64,000 bases of DNA from Blasia pusilla (lineage: Eukaryota; Marchantiophyta; Marchantiopsida; Blasiales). A program made the position numbers and the translations under genes. Under the pieces are notes generated by a model. The model searched no databases. It saw nothing but the letters and a program-made list of their open reading frames with translations, and was not told the origin of the DNA. Below are positions 9,141-18,489 of the stretch, one piece after another. Location: positions 9,052,001 to 9,116,000 of the forward strand of contig CM114271.1 of NCBI GenBank assembly GCA_050084515.1, written 5' to 3'. Positions within the stretch are counted from its first letter, which is position 1, and each line of letters opens with the position of its first letter.

Positions 9141-11123
9141 CCGAATTTGACTCGTCGCAGATCAGAGTGGGTACTCGTTCTTGATGGCCCACGATTGCGC
9201 CGTCCTCCACTTCAGAGACCTCTTGACGCATTGCAGGTTGAAGAGCTCGTCCTCGCTCCCTCCAGTCAAAACTAAGAAACAGCCCCTGTCACTGAGATAA
9301 GCGTCTCCAAAGGAAAACAGGAGCGCAATCTAGTCATAAGAAAGAGGGAAATTCCAGTCCGAGACCCCGTCGGACGGATTCTCGTCCCACAAGCGCAACC
9401 CCGAGGGCAAATCAGCGACGAGGAGATCCACCGCCACCTCTTTGACCTCCCCATGGACCGTCCAGGGAGCGTGCCCGTTTTGTTGAAGCTTTCGTCCGAG
9501 CGTTGTCAATTTCTCGATGGCAGGTGTCAACGCTTGGGAACTGAAACTTTTCAGCTCATCTTGAAGATTCGTGCAGTGAAGGATGACGCTTGTCCGGGTC
9601 GTTGTTTCTCTATGTCTTCCCAAGGATGATGGAGTGTATTCCACATCCCGGTCTGCTCCCTGGGACAACCTGACGCCTCTCGCTTCCGCTTCTCTTGAGT
9701 CTGCGGTTGGCTTGTTGGGGTCTCTATGACCTCAGACTCTGGTGGAGTTTTCTTTGCGGAGGACCTGGTCCGACCCTCTCTCCCTGGTTGCCCGGACGAT
9801 TCCGGCTCTCGCCTTGAATCTTCAGCCTCTCTTTGGGAAGACTCGGCCTCGGAATTCTTCGATCCCCTTGCCTTGGCTTTGAGACCCGCTGTAGATTTGT
9901 CCTTGGCGGTGACGACCTTGGACACCAACTCCCCTGTCTTGAGGGCTTGCTCCTCCGCATCTCCTTCGAAGAAGTCTTCAGGCTGCACAAAATTGGGGAT
10001 GTCGTCCCTACTTGTAGCCACTGCATCATACAGCAGGCGTAGATCTTTTTCCGTTATGTCCTCAGGGTCGTTGAAGTCCATCCAAATCGGGAAATTCTCC
10101 ACCTCCCAATCGGACATGCTTTGAGCCATCTCCATGTCGTACTTGGAAAATGGCTCTCCATCGGGCGGAGAAGCCCACAATTTGCAGGTTGCCGGTATTT
10201 TTTTCCATGTACCTGCATTCTTACAATGATCTGAAGATCTCGCTTCTTCTTTGCGATATCCCTTTTTTTCGCATCTATTTCTTTGTCAAGGTGTGCCTAA
10301 GGGGAGGATGCGATCCTTGAACATCGTCCTGAAACCAGGGTTTTTAATGGGCTTGTCCCGCATGTCATCAAGCCAAAGTTCAAAATCTTCAACACTCTCT
10401 AGGTTTGCTTCCTCAAGAACTGGCTCTATTCTTTTCAGCTCCGCTTGGAGATCCACAAGCATGGACTTCCCGATAAGCCGCAATGCATCCCTGAATGACC
10501 ATTCACGGAGCCAGTGGGAGATCACTGGATCAGAGACACCCGGAGGATGGTGTGCCGCCCTCTTTTGGGCCTTTGTGCCCTCGCGACTGATTTTCATCAG
10601 TCGGATTCTCCTAAATTTGCTAATTCCAGACAAAGCAAATCGATGCAAGCGATCGAGAGACACTTTCTCCCCAATCTGACCCTGCGGATCTTCATCCCTC
10701 TTCCGCTGGCGCTTGATGATCGCCTTCAGCTCCTTGTAGAAATCGGGGCCAAGTTCGGGGTTGAGAATGGCGATGTAGCACTGCATCTTGCTTGCCGTGT
10801 ACTTCGTAGCTGTAGATACTGCAGCATGGATGAACTTTGCATGCTCAGACACAGACACTTTCTCCCTCCGCTTGAGCTCCAATGCAGCGCTCTTCTTGGT
10901 AGCCTGTATCTTCGACTAGCAAAGGATTGTCACGGCTGCATCTTGGGAAATAAACTTATTTGCCCAAGTCTTTTTTTTTATTTGAGCACCCTTTGCCAGC
11001 ATCTCATTAACAAGGGCGTCGCCCAAAAACCCCTTGTACTCTGCCGGGTGCGTCGTTAGCACTTTCTTCACCCGATCGCAATCCTAGATCCAGTGGTGGG
11101 TGACATTCCCCTCCGATACAATC
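9141..11123 (-). pseudogene. Exon ABC (copy 2), longest version, about 660 codons
   Basis: In order: a helical region (VKKVLTTHPAEYKGFLGDAL, KFIHAAVSTATKYTASKMQ, FYKELKAIIKRQRKRDEDPQ, LQAELKRIEPVLEEANLE); a second region (KLWASPPDGEPFSKYDMEM, DWEVENFPIWMDFNDPEDI, DDIPNFVQPEDFFEGDAEE); a Ser/Glu/Lys-rich linker with an EKRKRE cluster; then the methyltransferase-like block VDLLVADLPSGLRLWDENP, FPLSYD, FSFGDAYLSDRGCFLVLTG. The acceptor is TGTGCAG next to 11123 and the donor GTAAGG. The D-x-P-x-G motif replaces the usual DPPY, as it also does in copy 1. Stops (one in the AVTILC region, one in EYPL) and at least two frame changes disable it. Introns carrying palindromes flank it on both sides. Confidence 0.7.
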
Positions 11124-11487
11124 CTGCACATCCGAACTCAATATTAGAAATTTTGCAAGGTACATGGGTTCTTGCAACCCGTCGGATTCCGATAGGTCGT
11201 CACAGCTCATGGTCGGAATGGAAGCAAGGAGCTAAATTTTGCAACCCATCGGAGTCCGACGGATTGCATTCAGAGTTGTGATTGCCTGGTTTCAACCCGT
11301 CGGAGTCCGACGGGTTGTCAGATTATCTGTATTTAGAGAGTGGTTTCAACCTGTGATCCTAAACTAGTGATCAGTCGAGCAACTTGTCAGAGTCCGACGA
11401 GTTGCTTTCGGCCAAAAACATTCCAAAAATAGTGGCGACTCAAACAACTTGTCGGAGTCTGATGGTTTGCAGCAAGAGGAAACTTAC
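11124..11487 (-). repeat. Intron D2-ABC with palindromic repeats (copy 2)
   Basis: A 364-bp intron bounded on the minus strand by GTAAGT (11487) and TGTGCAG (11124). Palindromes at 11174, 11241, 11292, 11379 and 11444, each 27 nt, with spacing of 51-87 bp. The equivalent intron is about 856 bp with twelve palindromes in copy 3 (52556-53411) and at least 644 bp in copy 0. Confidence 0.75.
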
Positions 11488-11960
11488 GTGTTCATGGCAT
11501 GCATGGCCATCTCCACCGTCGCCATGTGATGAGGGTATGGATGTAGCACCACTGCCTTCACGCAAAAATGCACCTCCAATGAGTTTGGGCGCTCCTCTGC
11601 AAACTGGGTCCACGCCATGAACCTGTGGTTTCCATCCCTGATGAAGAAATACAGGTTCCGCATCCAACTGAATTCCGTCCCCTCTATCGCCCTTCTGAAT
11701 TCCTGATCTCTCATCCTCCAGAATGTGTAGAGCGCTTCCAAGTCCTCCTCCGTAACCAACGCTTGGGTTCCATGGTCATCGTAAGGCTTAACATAGAACG
11801 GAATGAAGCTGTCGACGTAGGATGCTATCGTTGCCGATTGTTTCACCTTCGCAATATCCTCATCAGACTGAATTTCGCGGACGTACTCCATAGTTTGCAA
11901 TTGGAAAAGTGGAATTCTCGGGGCATACTGGCCCTCCATCAGTGCCATCTGCTTTACCAC
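11488..11960 (-). pseudogene. Exon D2 (copy 2), ParB/Srx-like domain with DGNHR motif
   Basis: An open frame of about 158 residues: QMALMEGQYAPRIPLFQLQ, SYVDSFIPFYVKPYDDHG, DQEFRRAIEGTEFSWMRNL, YFFIRDGNHRFMAWTQFAEE, VVLHPYPHHMATVEMAMHA. The FIRDGNHRFMAW block resembles the 'DG(x)HR' signature of ParB-like/sulfiredoxin-fold domains, and the preceding IPL...IPFYV region fits the N-terminal strand and 'PFxV' part of that fold. ParB-like domains bind DNA and nucleotides and in bacteria and phages are often fused or linked to DNA methyltransferases. The assignment is an inference from motif shape. The exon has a clean acceptor (ACAG at 11961) and a GTAAGT donor. This exon is itself uninterrupted, but the rest of the copy is broken. 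Confidence 0.6.
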
Positions 11961-12058
11961 CTGTCACAGTGGGGACAAGGTCAATAAACTACACTGAATT
12001 GCCAATGAATTGCAACATGGGCCTTCACATAATTCAATGAACACAGATCCTCTCTTAC

Positions 12059-12689
12059 CCGCTCGAAGATTGGGTCGGTGTCTAGGCCAGCCAACTGCTC
12101 TGGGATAGCGGCTGGCAAGTCCACTGGAAACTCGTTGATCCGATAGAGGTCGATTTCTTCCGCCGGGCTTAGGGACGAGGATGACCGCTCTCTTGCTTCT
12201 TCAGCGATGTCCACCATCTCCACGTTGGCGGTCCTCATGACCTCATCGTCCGTCACTTGAACTTTGGCCGTTTCCGCTATATCGATTGTGTCCCCGGACT
12301 TCATTGGGGATATTTCCTGCATCTCAACACTTTCGGTTGGACGGGCAGGGCTTTCTTCAATGGCAATTTCTTTTTCCCTCCGAGCTTTTTCCAATTCTGC
12401 TCTCCTCAACCTACACGTCCAGACGCTTCTTTTCTCGCTTTTCGTCGACGACCCTTTTCTTCAAGGCCTGCGACGCCTCAGCCTCTGCGTTCTATTTTTC
12501 GAGCGCCTCCTATACACCTTTTGCAAGAAGCTCCTGCTTGTGCATCTCCGCTTCCCTTTCCTGCTCCTCAATTTCTTGCTGCCTTATCTCATTGGCCGAA
12601 CGAGGCCCTGGAGATGGTGAAGCAGAAGTCCTCATGGACTTGGGAGTGAAGCTCCCAGCCTTGTTTGCTTGAGATTTTTTCCTCGTCAT
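12059..12689 (-). pseudogene. Exon D1 (copy 2), N-terminal charged region
   Basis: Starts MTRKKSQANKAGSFTPKSM at ATG 12689, the same start used by copies at 17345 and 51344. It is basic at the N-terminus and then a Glu/Lys/Arg-rich coiled-coil-like stretch (IRQQEIEEQEREAEMHKQEL, KEIAIEESPARPTESVEMQE). An acidic part follows (DDEVMRTANVEMVDIAEEAR, EEIDLYRINEFPVDLPAAI), ending ...DPIFERV at a GTAAGAG donor. A 98-bp intron (11961-12058) separates it from D2. Three in-frame stops interrupt the coiled-coil part. No known family; it may serve as an N-terminal tail for nuclear localisation or assembly. Confidence 0.65.
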
Positions 12690-12953
12690 TGTTTCCGAAA
12701 ATGCCTCCTATGGACAAGGAGATTTCTCTCTGTGCATGATGAATCGGCTTGAGGAATCGCCTTTATGAGTCGCCTTGCTGATATCGCGATGAGTTGGCTT
12801 GCTGATGTCGCAATGAGTCGCCTTGATGAGTAGCTCGAATCGTCTCACGATGAGTTGCCCTATAAAGCGCCCCTAGGTATCTGGTCAGCAGCTGCGCGGA
12901 AGAGCAATTGAGATTGCGAAACGAGAAACCGGAAATGAGCGAGCCTTCCCCTA

Positions 12954-12988
12954 ATTATACTTTTCGAGCCGTTGGGGTGACCGTTGGG
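12954..12988 (-). promoter_or_regulatory. TATA-like box and two MSA-like AACGG sites upstream of D1 (copy 2)
   Basis: On the minus strand CCCAACGGTCA (12988-12978) fits the plant mitosis-specific activator consensus YCYAACGGYYA at all 11 positions. A second site CCCAACGGCTC (12976-12966) fits at 10. TATAAT follows at 12959-12954, about 265 bp before the ATG. The order AACGG sites, then AAAAGTA, then TATA-like is kept in the copies at 17632-17667 and 50942-50992. Function is inferred from the consensus only. Confidence 0.45.
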
Positions 12989-13050
12989 TCGCATCATCCT
13001 TCTGACGGCGACGTGCCGGCCATTAAGGAAGTCTGGATGTGAAAAAAAAC

Positions 13051-13748
13051 CAACCCGACAACTTCGAGAGGTTGCACGCTTCCCGAGGGTTCAAGGCATC
13101 CGTCCTCGTGGCAACCCGTCAGAGACCGACAGGTTGCGCGCCTCCTTCGTCTTCGGACAAGAACACGAGGTACCCGCGCAACCCGTCGGAGACCGACAGG
13201 TTGCGCACCTCCATCGTCTTCAGACAAGAACACGAGGTTCCCACGCAACCCGTCGGAGACTGACAGGTTGCCCGCCTATGCTGTCTTCGGACAAGAACGC
13301 GAGGTACCCGCGCAACCTGTCGGATTCCGGTGGGTTGCACGCTTCCCTCGTCTTGGGATAACAAGGCGGGCTTTCCGCGCAACTCATCAGAGGCCGACAG
13401 GTTGCATGCTTCCTTCATGTAAGCAAAACAAGGCGAGGCCCTTGCGTAACCCATCTGAGGCCAACGGGTTGCGCGCCTTCGCCGTCTTCGGGGAAGAAGG
13501 TGCGGCACCCGCGCAACTTGTTGTAGATCGACGGGTTGCACGCTTCCTTAATGTTAGCGTTACAAGGTGAGGCAGAAGCGTGCAACCTGTCCAAAGCCGA
13601 CGGGTTGCACGCTTTTCTTATGCTAGCTTAATAGGAGAGGTACCAGGGTTCCCCGTTGGTTATCAATAGGTTGCACGCTTTTCTATCCCTCGGGTAACAA
13701 TGCGACAACGCATAGTTCTGAGGCAACCCATTGCAATCCGACGGGTCA
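13051..13748. repeat. Promoter-proximal 67-bp tandem array built on the palindrome (copy 2)
   Basis: Palindromes start at 13111, 13178, 13245, 13312, 13379, 13446, 13513 and 13582: six intervals of exactly 67 bp and one of 69. More degenerate copies lie at about 13051, 13647 and 13722. The 40-bp spacers are also related (shared GTCTTCGGACAAGAAC and CGAGGTACCCGC-type blocks), so the repeat unit here is a 67-bp minisatellite with the palindrome as its conserved core. It lies about 420 bp upstream of the D1 start. Confidence 0.85.
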
Positions 13749-14154
13749 CCAGATCTACCATGATTTGGAAAATCCTGCAAAAGTCCCCAACGATTGGTTG
13801 CCTAAGCATATGCAAGCGATATCTTGTGTTGATGCTAGCAAAATCGACTCAAAAAACCTTTGGTCGGCAAGAAGGGGGTACCAACCCAACGGACTCCGAC
13901 GGGTTCCAACAAAAAGAAGTGCATGATTTGAAACCAACGTCTTTGATTCCCAAATTGTGCAACCCACTTGACTCTGACAGTTTGCAACAAAATTGGATCC
14001 ATTGTGTCAGACATTTTCAACTACCAAACTTTATCTTGTCAGTCAAATTCTGTCAGGAGAATCTGAGTCCCTATTCACTATAAATTAAACAATCTCATTC
14101 TCATTCTCATTCTCATACCAATTCTCTGTCTCCTCCCGGTGGAATCTTCTGGGA
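13749..14154 (+). promoter_or_regulatory. 5' flank of MULE-like gene with TATA box and two palindromes
   Basis: TATAAATTA lies at 14079-14087, about 70 bp before the ATG at 14155. The equivalent TATAAATTG is at 21419-21427, again about 70 bp before the related ATG at 21489. A short CATTCT microsatellite separates TATA box and start. Degenerate palindromes lie at about 13881 and 13959, so the repeat also invades this second gene family. Confidence 0.45.
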
Positions 14155-15072
14155 ATGGAAAATTATGTGAAGCTCACTTGTGGCAGTCATCTAGCGGCCC
14201 TTCCTCAATCAGAAATCGTTCGACCGCAAGCTCGTGAGTCTTTCATAGCAGTGGATGGAAATTTTCTCTCACTTCGATTTCTTCTCCAAATTGGAACCAT
14301 CTTTGTATCCAAGGATGTTAGGGTGGATGGTACGGAGGACATTATAGGTGAGACAGTCCAGCCAGTGATTTCAGATCGTAAAGTATGGAATCTCCTACCT
14401 CTAGCAAATGGTCAATACAGAGTTTACAGCTTGCCCCTGAATTCCTCTGTTTCCCAAGTAGACGGTCGAGAATTTCCTAGTGCACCGAGCTCTACGTTTG
14501 CAACTCCTAGCTCAGTAGATCCGGCTTTGACTCCAACTTCACACGCTTGTAACAATGTTGTACTTCCTGAAGATATTCCGGATGTTGTCAACCTCACTGG
14601 ATCTGTCAGACACCAACCGGGCCCTCTGTCCGCCTACTCGTTCCTCTTGCGAGTATCAGGCAATAGTTTGCTATCGTCTCTAGTCTTGAAAATGTTCAAG
14701 CACATTCTTGTCGACGAGCTGCCGCCCACGTACGATGGTAATTGCATTTTTGAGTTGCCTCCACTTGCTGGTCCTGCCCAAAAGAAAGATGGAGGACGCT
14801 TGAAGGGTATGGACATAAAGTCTGATTGTCATCGATGGTGCAGGCTTCAACGGACTAGTGCTTCAATTCTAGATGGTCCTTGGATTGTCTCCCGCCGCCA
14901 ATGCGTTGGAGCCTTGGAGTATAGAAGTCCAGCATGCCCGTATCTAGAGCGCAATGGGCGAGTCAATACGTCGCAATTCCCCCCCAAGAATGCACAAACT
15001 CCATATGAGGTCGGTGCCCCCATACCGCCGGGAGGCCATCGATGTCCTCATTGTCAGGCATCCCCCTTCTGA
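14155..15072 (+). pseudogene. Mutator-like (MULE) family N-terminal protein fragment
   Basis: An open frame of 305 codons from ATG 14155. Visible segments are FLLQIGTIFVSKDVRVDGTE, VWNLLPLANGQYRVYSLP and a C-terminal Cys/His-rich block CHRWCRLQR, GPWIVSRRQCVGALEYRSPA, CPYLERNGRVN, HRCPHC, which looks like a zinc-binding DNA-recognition domain preceding MULE transposase cores. A decayed copy is at 21489-22305. The catalytic region does not follow here: the frame ends at 15072 and an LTR fragment starts near 15135. MULE membership is inferred from the Cys/His pattern and the neighbouring transposase and SWIM fragments. Confidence 0.5.
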
Positions 15073-15134
15073 GTTGGAGCTTGTCCTGCAGACATATTTT
15101 TCATTGTGCACGACTTGGGCTCCACATTGATGAA

Positions 15135-15654
15135 GTTGGTGTCTCTTCAATATCTGTAACTACCTAGATCTATGGTTTTTCCTACGATCCCTATGAATCC
15201 GCGGTACAAAACTGTCCTAACTACCAATTTGATACAAAGGGTCGCGCCCTTTCCTAGTCTCATTCTGTAAACTATGTGTCGGTTCAAATCTCAATCATGC
15301 TGAGCTTCGCTGCGCTAAATTTCCGGAGGACGAAGTTCTTCCTTCTTCTTCGTGCTTCGTGCTTCGTTCAAGAGCGAGGTACTTCGTATATAGAGCTTCG
15401 TTGAGCTTTGTTAGACTTTGTTAAGCTTCCTTGGGCTTCGCTGAGCTTTGCGTTGATCCTTTATACTTCTTTACAGCTTTTGATTCTCCTCTAAGGCAAA
15501 TCCTTGATCTTGATCTCTCTGCCTTGTCTTCGGAGCTTGGTGATTCACTTATTCTTCTCCCTAATAATAGATAATAATCCAAATCATAATATACAAGAGT
15601 CTTCGTTGAATAAAAAGATATATTCTTCAAGATTACAAAATTGTGGGCATCACA
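15135..15654 (+). mobile_element. LTR family 1, 3' half
   Basis: Matches the 3' part of the solo LTR at 40736-42032: CTATGAATCCGC, ACTGTCCTAACT, CCTCTAAGGCAAATCCTTGA, CTCTCTGCCTTGTC, and the terminal ATTGTGGGCATCACA ending at 15654. The 5' half is missing. It separates the MULE N-terminal fragment (plus) from the MULE core fragment (minus). Confidence 0.75.
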
Positions 15655-16302
15655 CATGGCTTGCTTCAAGGTTTTGTTGTCCTTGCAGCGTTGGAGTAGA
15701 GTGACATGCTCTGTCCTCTTATTCTCCTTGATGCAAGATTTGGTGTACCGGGTCACAAACTGTTGCCAATGGAAAGCATCTGACCTTTCCCTCTCCGGTT
15801 GAACCTCTCCACCCCAGAACGCTTCCCGGATAGCAATCCACCCAAGTTGTGCATTGTTCGCCATGAACCCATAAATTTCCGGAGGTGGCCTTTTGTTTTC
15901 CTTCACCACCTCCAATAAGAGTAACCAGCACATCTTCAAACTGCCAACGTCTTCTGCCTTTACTTCACAGACAAATATAGTTTTGAGTCCCTTCTCCACA
16001 TGGTCATAAACGTGAGCACCCATCGTCAACCATCCGTTCAAAGACTCAGAGCAAATATCAAAGCTTACCCAGCTCCCGTAAAGATCTTCCCCTTCCTCAT
16101 TCGATCTATAAGATCGAGGCCACTCGACGGACCTGTGGTTGACATTTTGAAGACATAGGCCCTGGATCCCTCGCCTCCCTGGCCCATGAACTGCCATCTC
16201 TGAATGAATGGAAATTTGGAGTTGGCCTTGATTCTAGCGATGGCATCCATTTTGGCCGTCTTTCCATCTAGAACTTGTATTTGACGCAGCAAATTCCGAG
16301 TC
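15655..16302 (-). pseudogene. MULE transposase core fragment
   Basis: Conceptual translation: RNLLRQIQVLDGKTAKMDAI, ARIKANSKFPFIQRWQF, WVSFDICSESLNGWLTMGAH, TIFVCEVKAEDVGSLKMCWL, YGFMANNAQLGWIAIREAFW, HWQQFVTRYTKSCIKENKRT. The strand-D-strand pattern with 'GFMANNAQ..W' and a downstream FHW are typical of the RNase H-like core of plant MULE transposases (MULE domain). It is truncated at its C-terminus by LTR 1 at 15654 and fused at its N-terminus (16302) to exon D2 of the ParB-like family. It lies on the opposite strand to the MULE N-terminal and SWIM pieces around it. Confidence 0.6.
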
Positions 16303-16626
16303 CTAGATGAAGAAATACAAGTTCCGCATCCAGCTGAATTCCGTCCCCTCTATCGCCCTTCTGAATTCCTGATCTCTCATCCTCCAGAATGTGTCGAGAT
16401 TTTCCAAGTCCTCCTCCGTAACCAGGGCTTGCGTTCCATGCTCGTTGTAAGGCTTAACATAGAAGGGAGGAAAGCTATTGACATAGGATGCTGTTGCCGC
16501 CGATTGTTTAAGCTTCGCGATGTCCTCGTCGGACTGAATTTCGCGGACGTGTTCCATTGTCCGCAACCGGCAGAGTGGAATCCTCGGGGCGTTGTGGCCC
16601 TCCATGAGTGCCATCTGCTTTACCAC
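16303..16626 (-). pseudogene. Exon D2, 5' part (copy 4), truncated before the DGNHR motif
   Basis: Reads QMALMEGHNAPRIPLCRLRT, SYVNSFPPFYVKPYNEHG, FRRAIEGTEFSWMRNLYFF, then homology to copy 2 stops and MULE sequence starts at about 16302. The DGNHR signature is therefore absent. The acceptor (ATAG, next to 16626) follows a short 90-bp intron (16627-16716). Confidence 0.65.
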
Positions 16627-16716
16627 CTATCAGAACCAGGACAAGATCAATAAGCTACACTGAATTCCCAATGAATTGCAATTCACATAATTCAAAAAAC
16701 CCAGATTCTCTCTTAC

Positions 16717-17345
16717 TCGCTCGAAAATTGGGTCGGTTTCTTGACCAGCCAACTTGTCTGAGACAGAAGCTGGAAAATCGACTGGGAACTTGTCGATCCG
16801 ATAGAGGTCGGTGTCTTCCGCCGGGCTTGGAGACGAGAATGACCGCTCTCCGGCTTCTTCGGCAATGTCCACCATCTCCACGCTGGTGGTCCTCATGACC
16901 TCATCCTCCGTGATTTGAACTCCTGGCGTTTTCGCTATGTTGATTGTGCCCCTAGACTTCATCGGGGACATTTCCCGCATCTCAACACTTTCGGTTGGAC
17001 GGGCAAGGCTATCGTTAATGGCTATCGCTTTTTCCCTCCTCGCTTTAGCCAAGTTTGGTCTCCTCACCGACGCATCCAGATGCTTCTTTTCTCTCTTTTC
17101 GTCGGCGATCCTTTTCTTCAAGGCCTGCGACATCTGAGCCTTTGCGTTCAGTCTATTGAGCGCCTCTTGAACACATCTCGCAAGAAGCTCCTGGTTGTGC
17201 ATCTCCACTTCCCTTTCCCGCTCCTCGATTTCTTGCTGCCTAATTTCATTTTCCGAACGAGGCCTTGGAGATGCTGACGCAGGAGTCCTAATGGACTTCG
17301 GAGTGAAGCTCCCAGACTTGTTTGCTTGTGATTTTTTCCGCGTCA
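16717..17345 (-). pseudogene. Exon D1 (copy 4)
   Basis: Open from ATG 17345 (MTRKKSQANKSGSFTPKSI) to a GTAAG donor at 16716, about 209 codons without a stop. It is the best-preserved D1 exon. It has a charged coiled-coil-like stretch (EIEEREREVEMHNQELLARC, RVQEALNRLN-type heptads), an acidic segment (EDEVMRTTSVEMVDIAEEAG) and LYRIDKFPVDFPASVSDKL at the end. The exon itself could be translated, but D2 downstream is truncated. Copies 2, 3 and 4 agree closely over D1, which argues for fairly recent spread. Confidence 0.65.
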
Positions 17346-17631
17346 TTTTTTCCGGAAATACCTCCACCTATGTCCACGATGAATCGCTTGATCAGTCGCC
17401 TTGCTGATGTCGAGATGAGTCGCCTTGATGGGTAGCTCGAATCGTCTCGCGATCGTTCAGTCGAACTGTCTCGCTCTCGTTCGGTCCAACCGTCTCGCTC
17501 TCGTTCCCTCGTATCGACTCGCAATGACTCGCCATGTGAAACGCCCCTTGGTATCTGATTAGTTGCTACGCGGGAGAGAGAGGAATGGAGATCGCCAAAT
17601 GAGAAACCGGAAATGAGCGATTTCTGCCCTA

Positions 17632-17667
17632 TTTTTACTTTTCTAGCCGTTGGGCTGACAGTTGGGT
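17632..17667 (-). promoter_or_regulatory. MSA-like sites and degenerate TATA upstream of D1 (copy 4)
   Basis: CCCAACGGCTA (17654-17644, minus) matches YCYAACGGYYA at all 11 positions. CCCAACTGTCA (17667-17657) has one change in the core. AAAAGTAAAAATAGG occupies the position where copy 2 has AAAAGTATAATTAGG, so the TATA-like box is weakened here. Confidence 0.45.
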
Positions 17668-17726
17668 CCCGTCGTCATTTCGACGGCGACGTGCCGGAGG
17701 TGACGGAAGTCCGGACGTGAAAAATG

Positions 17727-18152
17727 GCAACCCGTCGGAGTCCGACAGGTTGCGCGCCTCCGCCGTCCTGGGTACGTTGCCACGTGCGCGAGCAACCCAT
17801 CGGAGACCGACGGGTTGAGCGCCTCCGCCGTCTTTGGACAAGAACGTGAGGTACCCGCGCAACCCGTTGGAGACCGACATGTTGCGCGCCTCCGCCGTGT
17901 TCGGACAAGAACGGGATGAACCCGCGCAATCCGTCGGAGACCGTTGGGTTGCACGCTTCCCTCGTCAAGGGTTAACAACGCGGGCTTCCCGCGCAACTCG
18001 TCGGAGTCCGACCGGTTGCACGCTTCCTTCATGTAAGCACCACAAGGCGACGCCCTTGCGCAACCCATTAAAGGGCGACGGGTTGCACGCCTCGCCGTCT
18101 TTGGGCAAATAGGTGCGGCACCCGCGGAACTCATCGAGAACAGACGGTTTGC
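17727..18152. repeat. Promoter-proximal 67-bp tandem array (copy 4)
   Basis: Seven palindromes start at 17727, 17792, 17859, 17926, 17993, 18060 and about 18126, at intervals of 65, 67, 67, 67, 67 and about 66 bp. Spacers share the GTCTTTGGACAAGAACG-type block with the array at 13111-13608. The array begins about 380 bp upstream of the D1 start. Confidence 0.85.
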
Positions 18153-18489
18153 ACGCCTCCGGCATCTTCGGGCAAGAAGGAGCAGTATCCGAAAGTGTTC
18201 ATTCCTCCTGGAGGTCGTCACAAGCATGCCAACAAATTTCACTTGTGGAGGCATGCCAACAAGACCAGGCAAGAGCAATGCTACAGCTTGTAGCATCCCA
18301 TATCTTCCTCACAAAAGGCATAACAAAAGGAAAGGGATCGTCGATCTACGAGCTCTATGTCAGGGCGGCTGTGAGATCTGGTGATGAAAAAATGTATGTG
18401 GAAGCCTTCAACCGGTGCGTAGCTAGAATTCCCCTCGAGCAAGACATACACATTGGTGGGGATATTCGTGGGCGGGTTTCAGGACGTCC

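Noticed and set aside
12257-12672. Overlapping plus-strand frames opposite exon D1 (also 16915-17407 and 9726-10124)
   Set aside because: They are antisense shadows of the GA-rich coding exons D1 and ABC on the minus strand, shared by copies only because the exons are conserved.
13111-13608. CRISPR array
   Set aside because: The regular 27-nt repeats with 40-bp spacers look CRISPR-like, but the spacers are homologous to one another, the repeats are full palindromes decaying by CpG mutation, there are no cas genes, and the surroundings are a plant nuclear genome.
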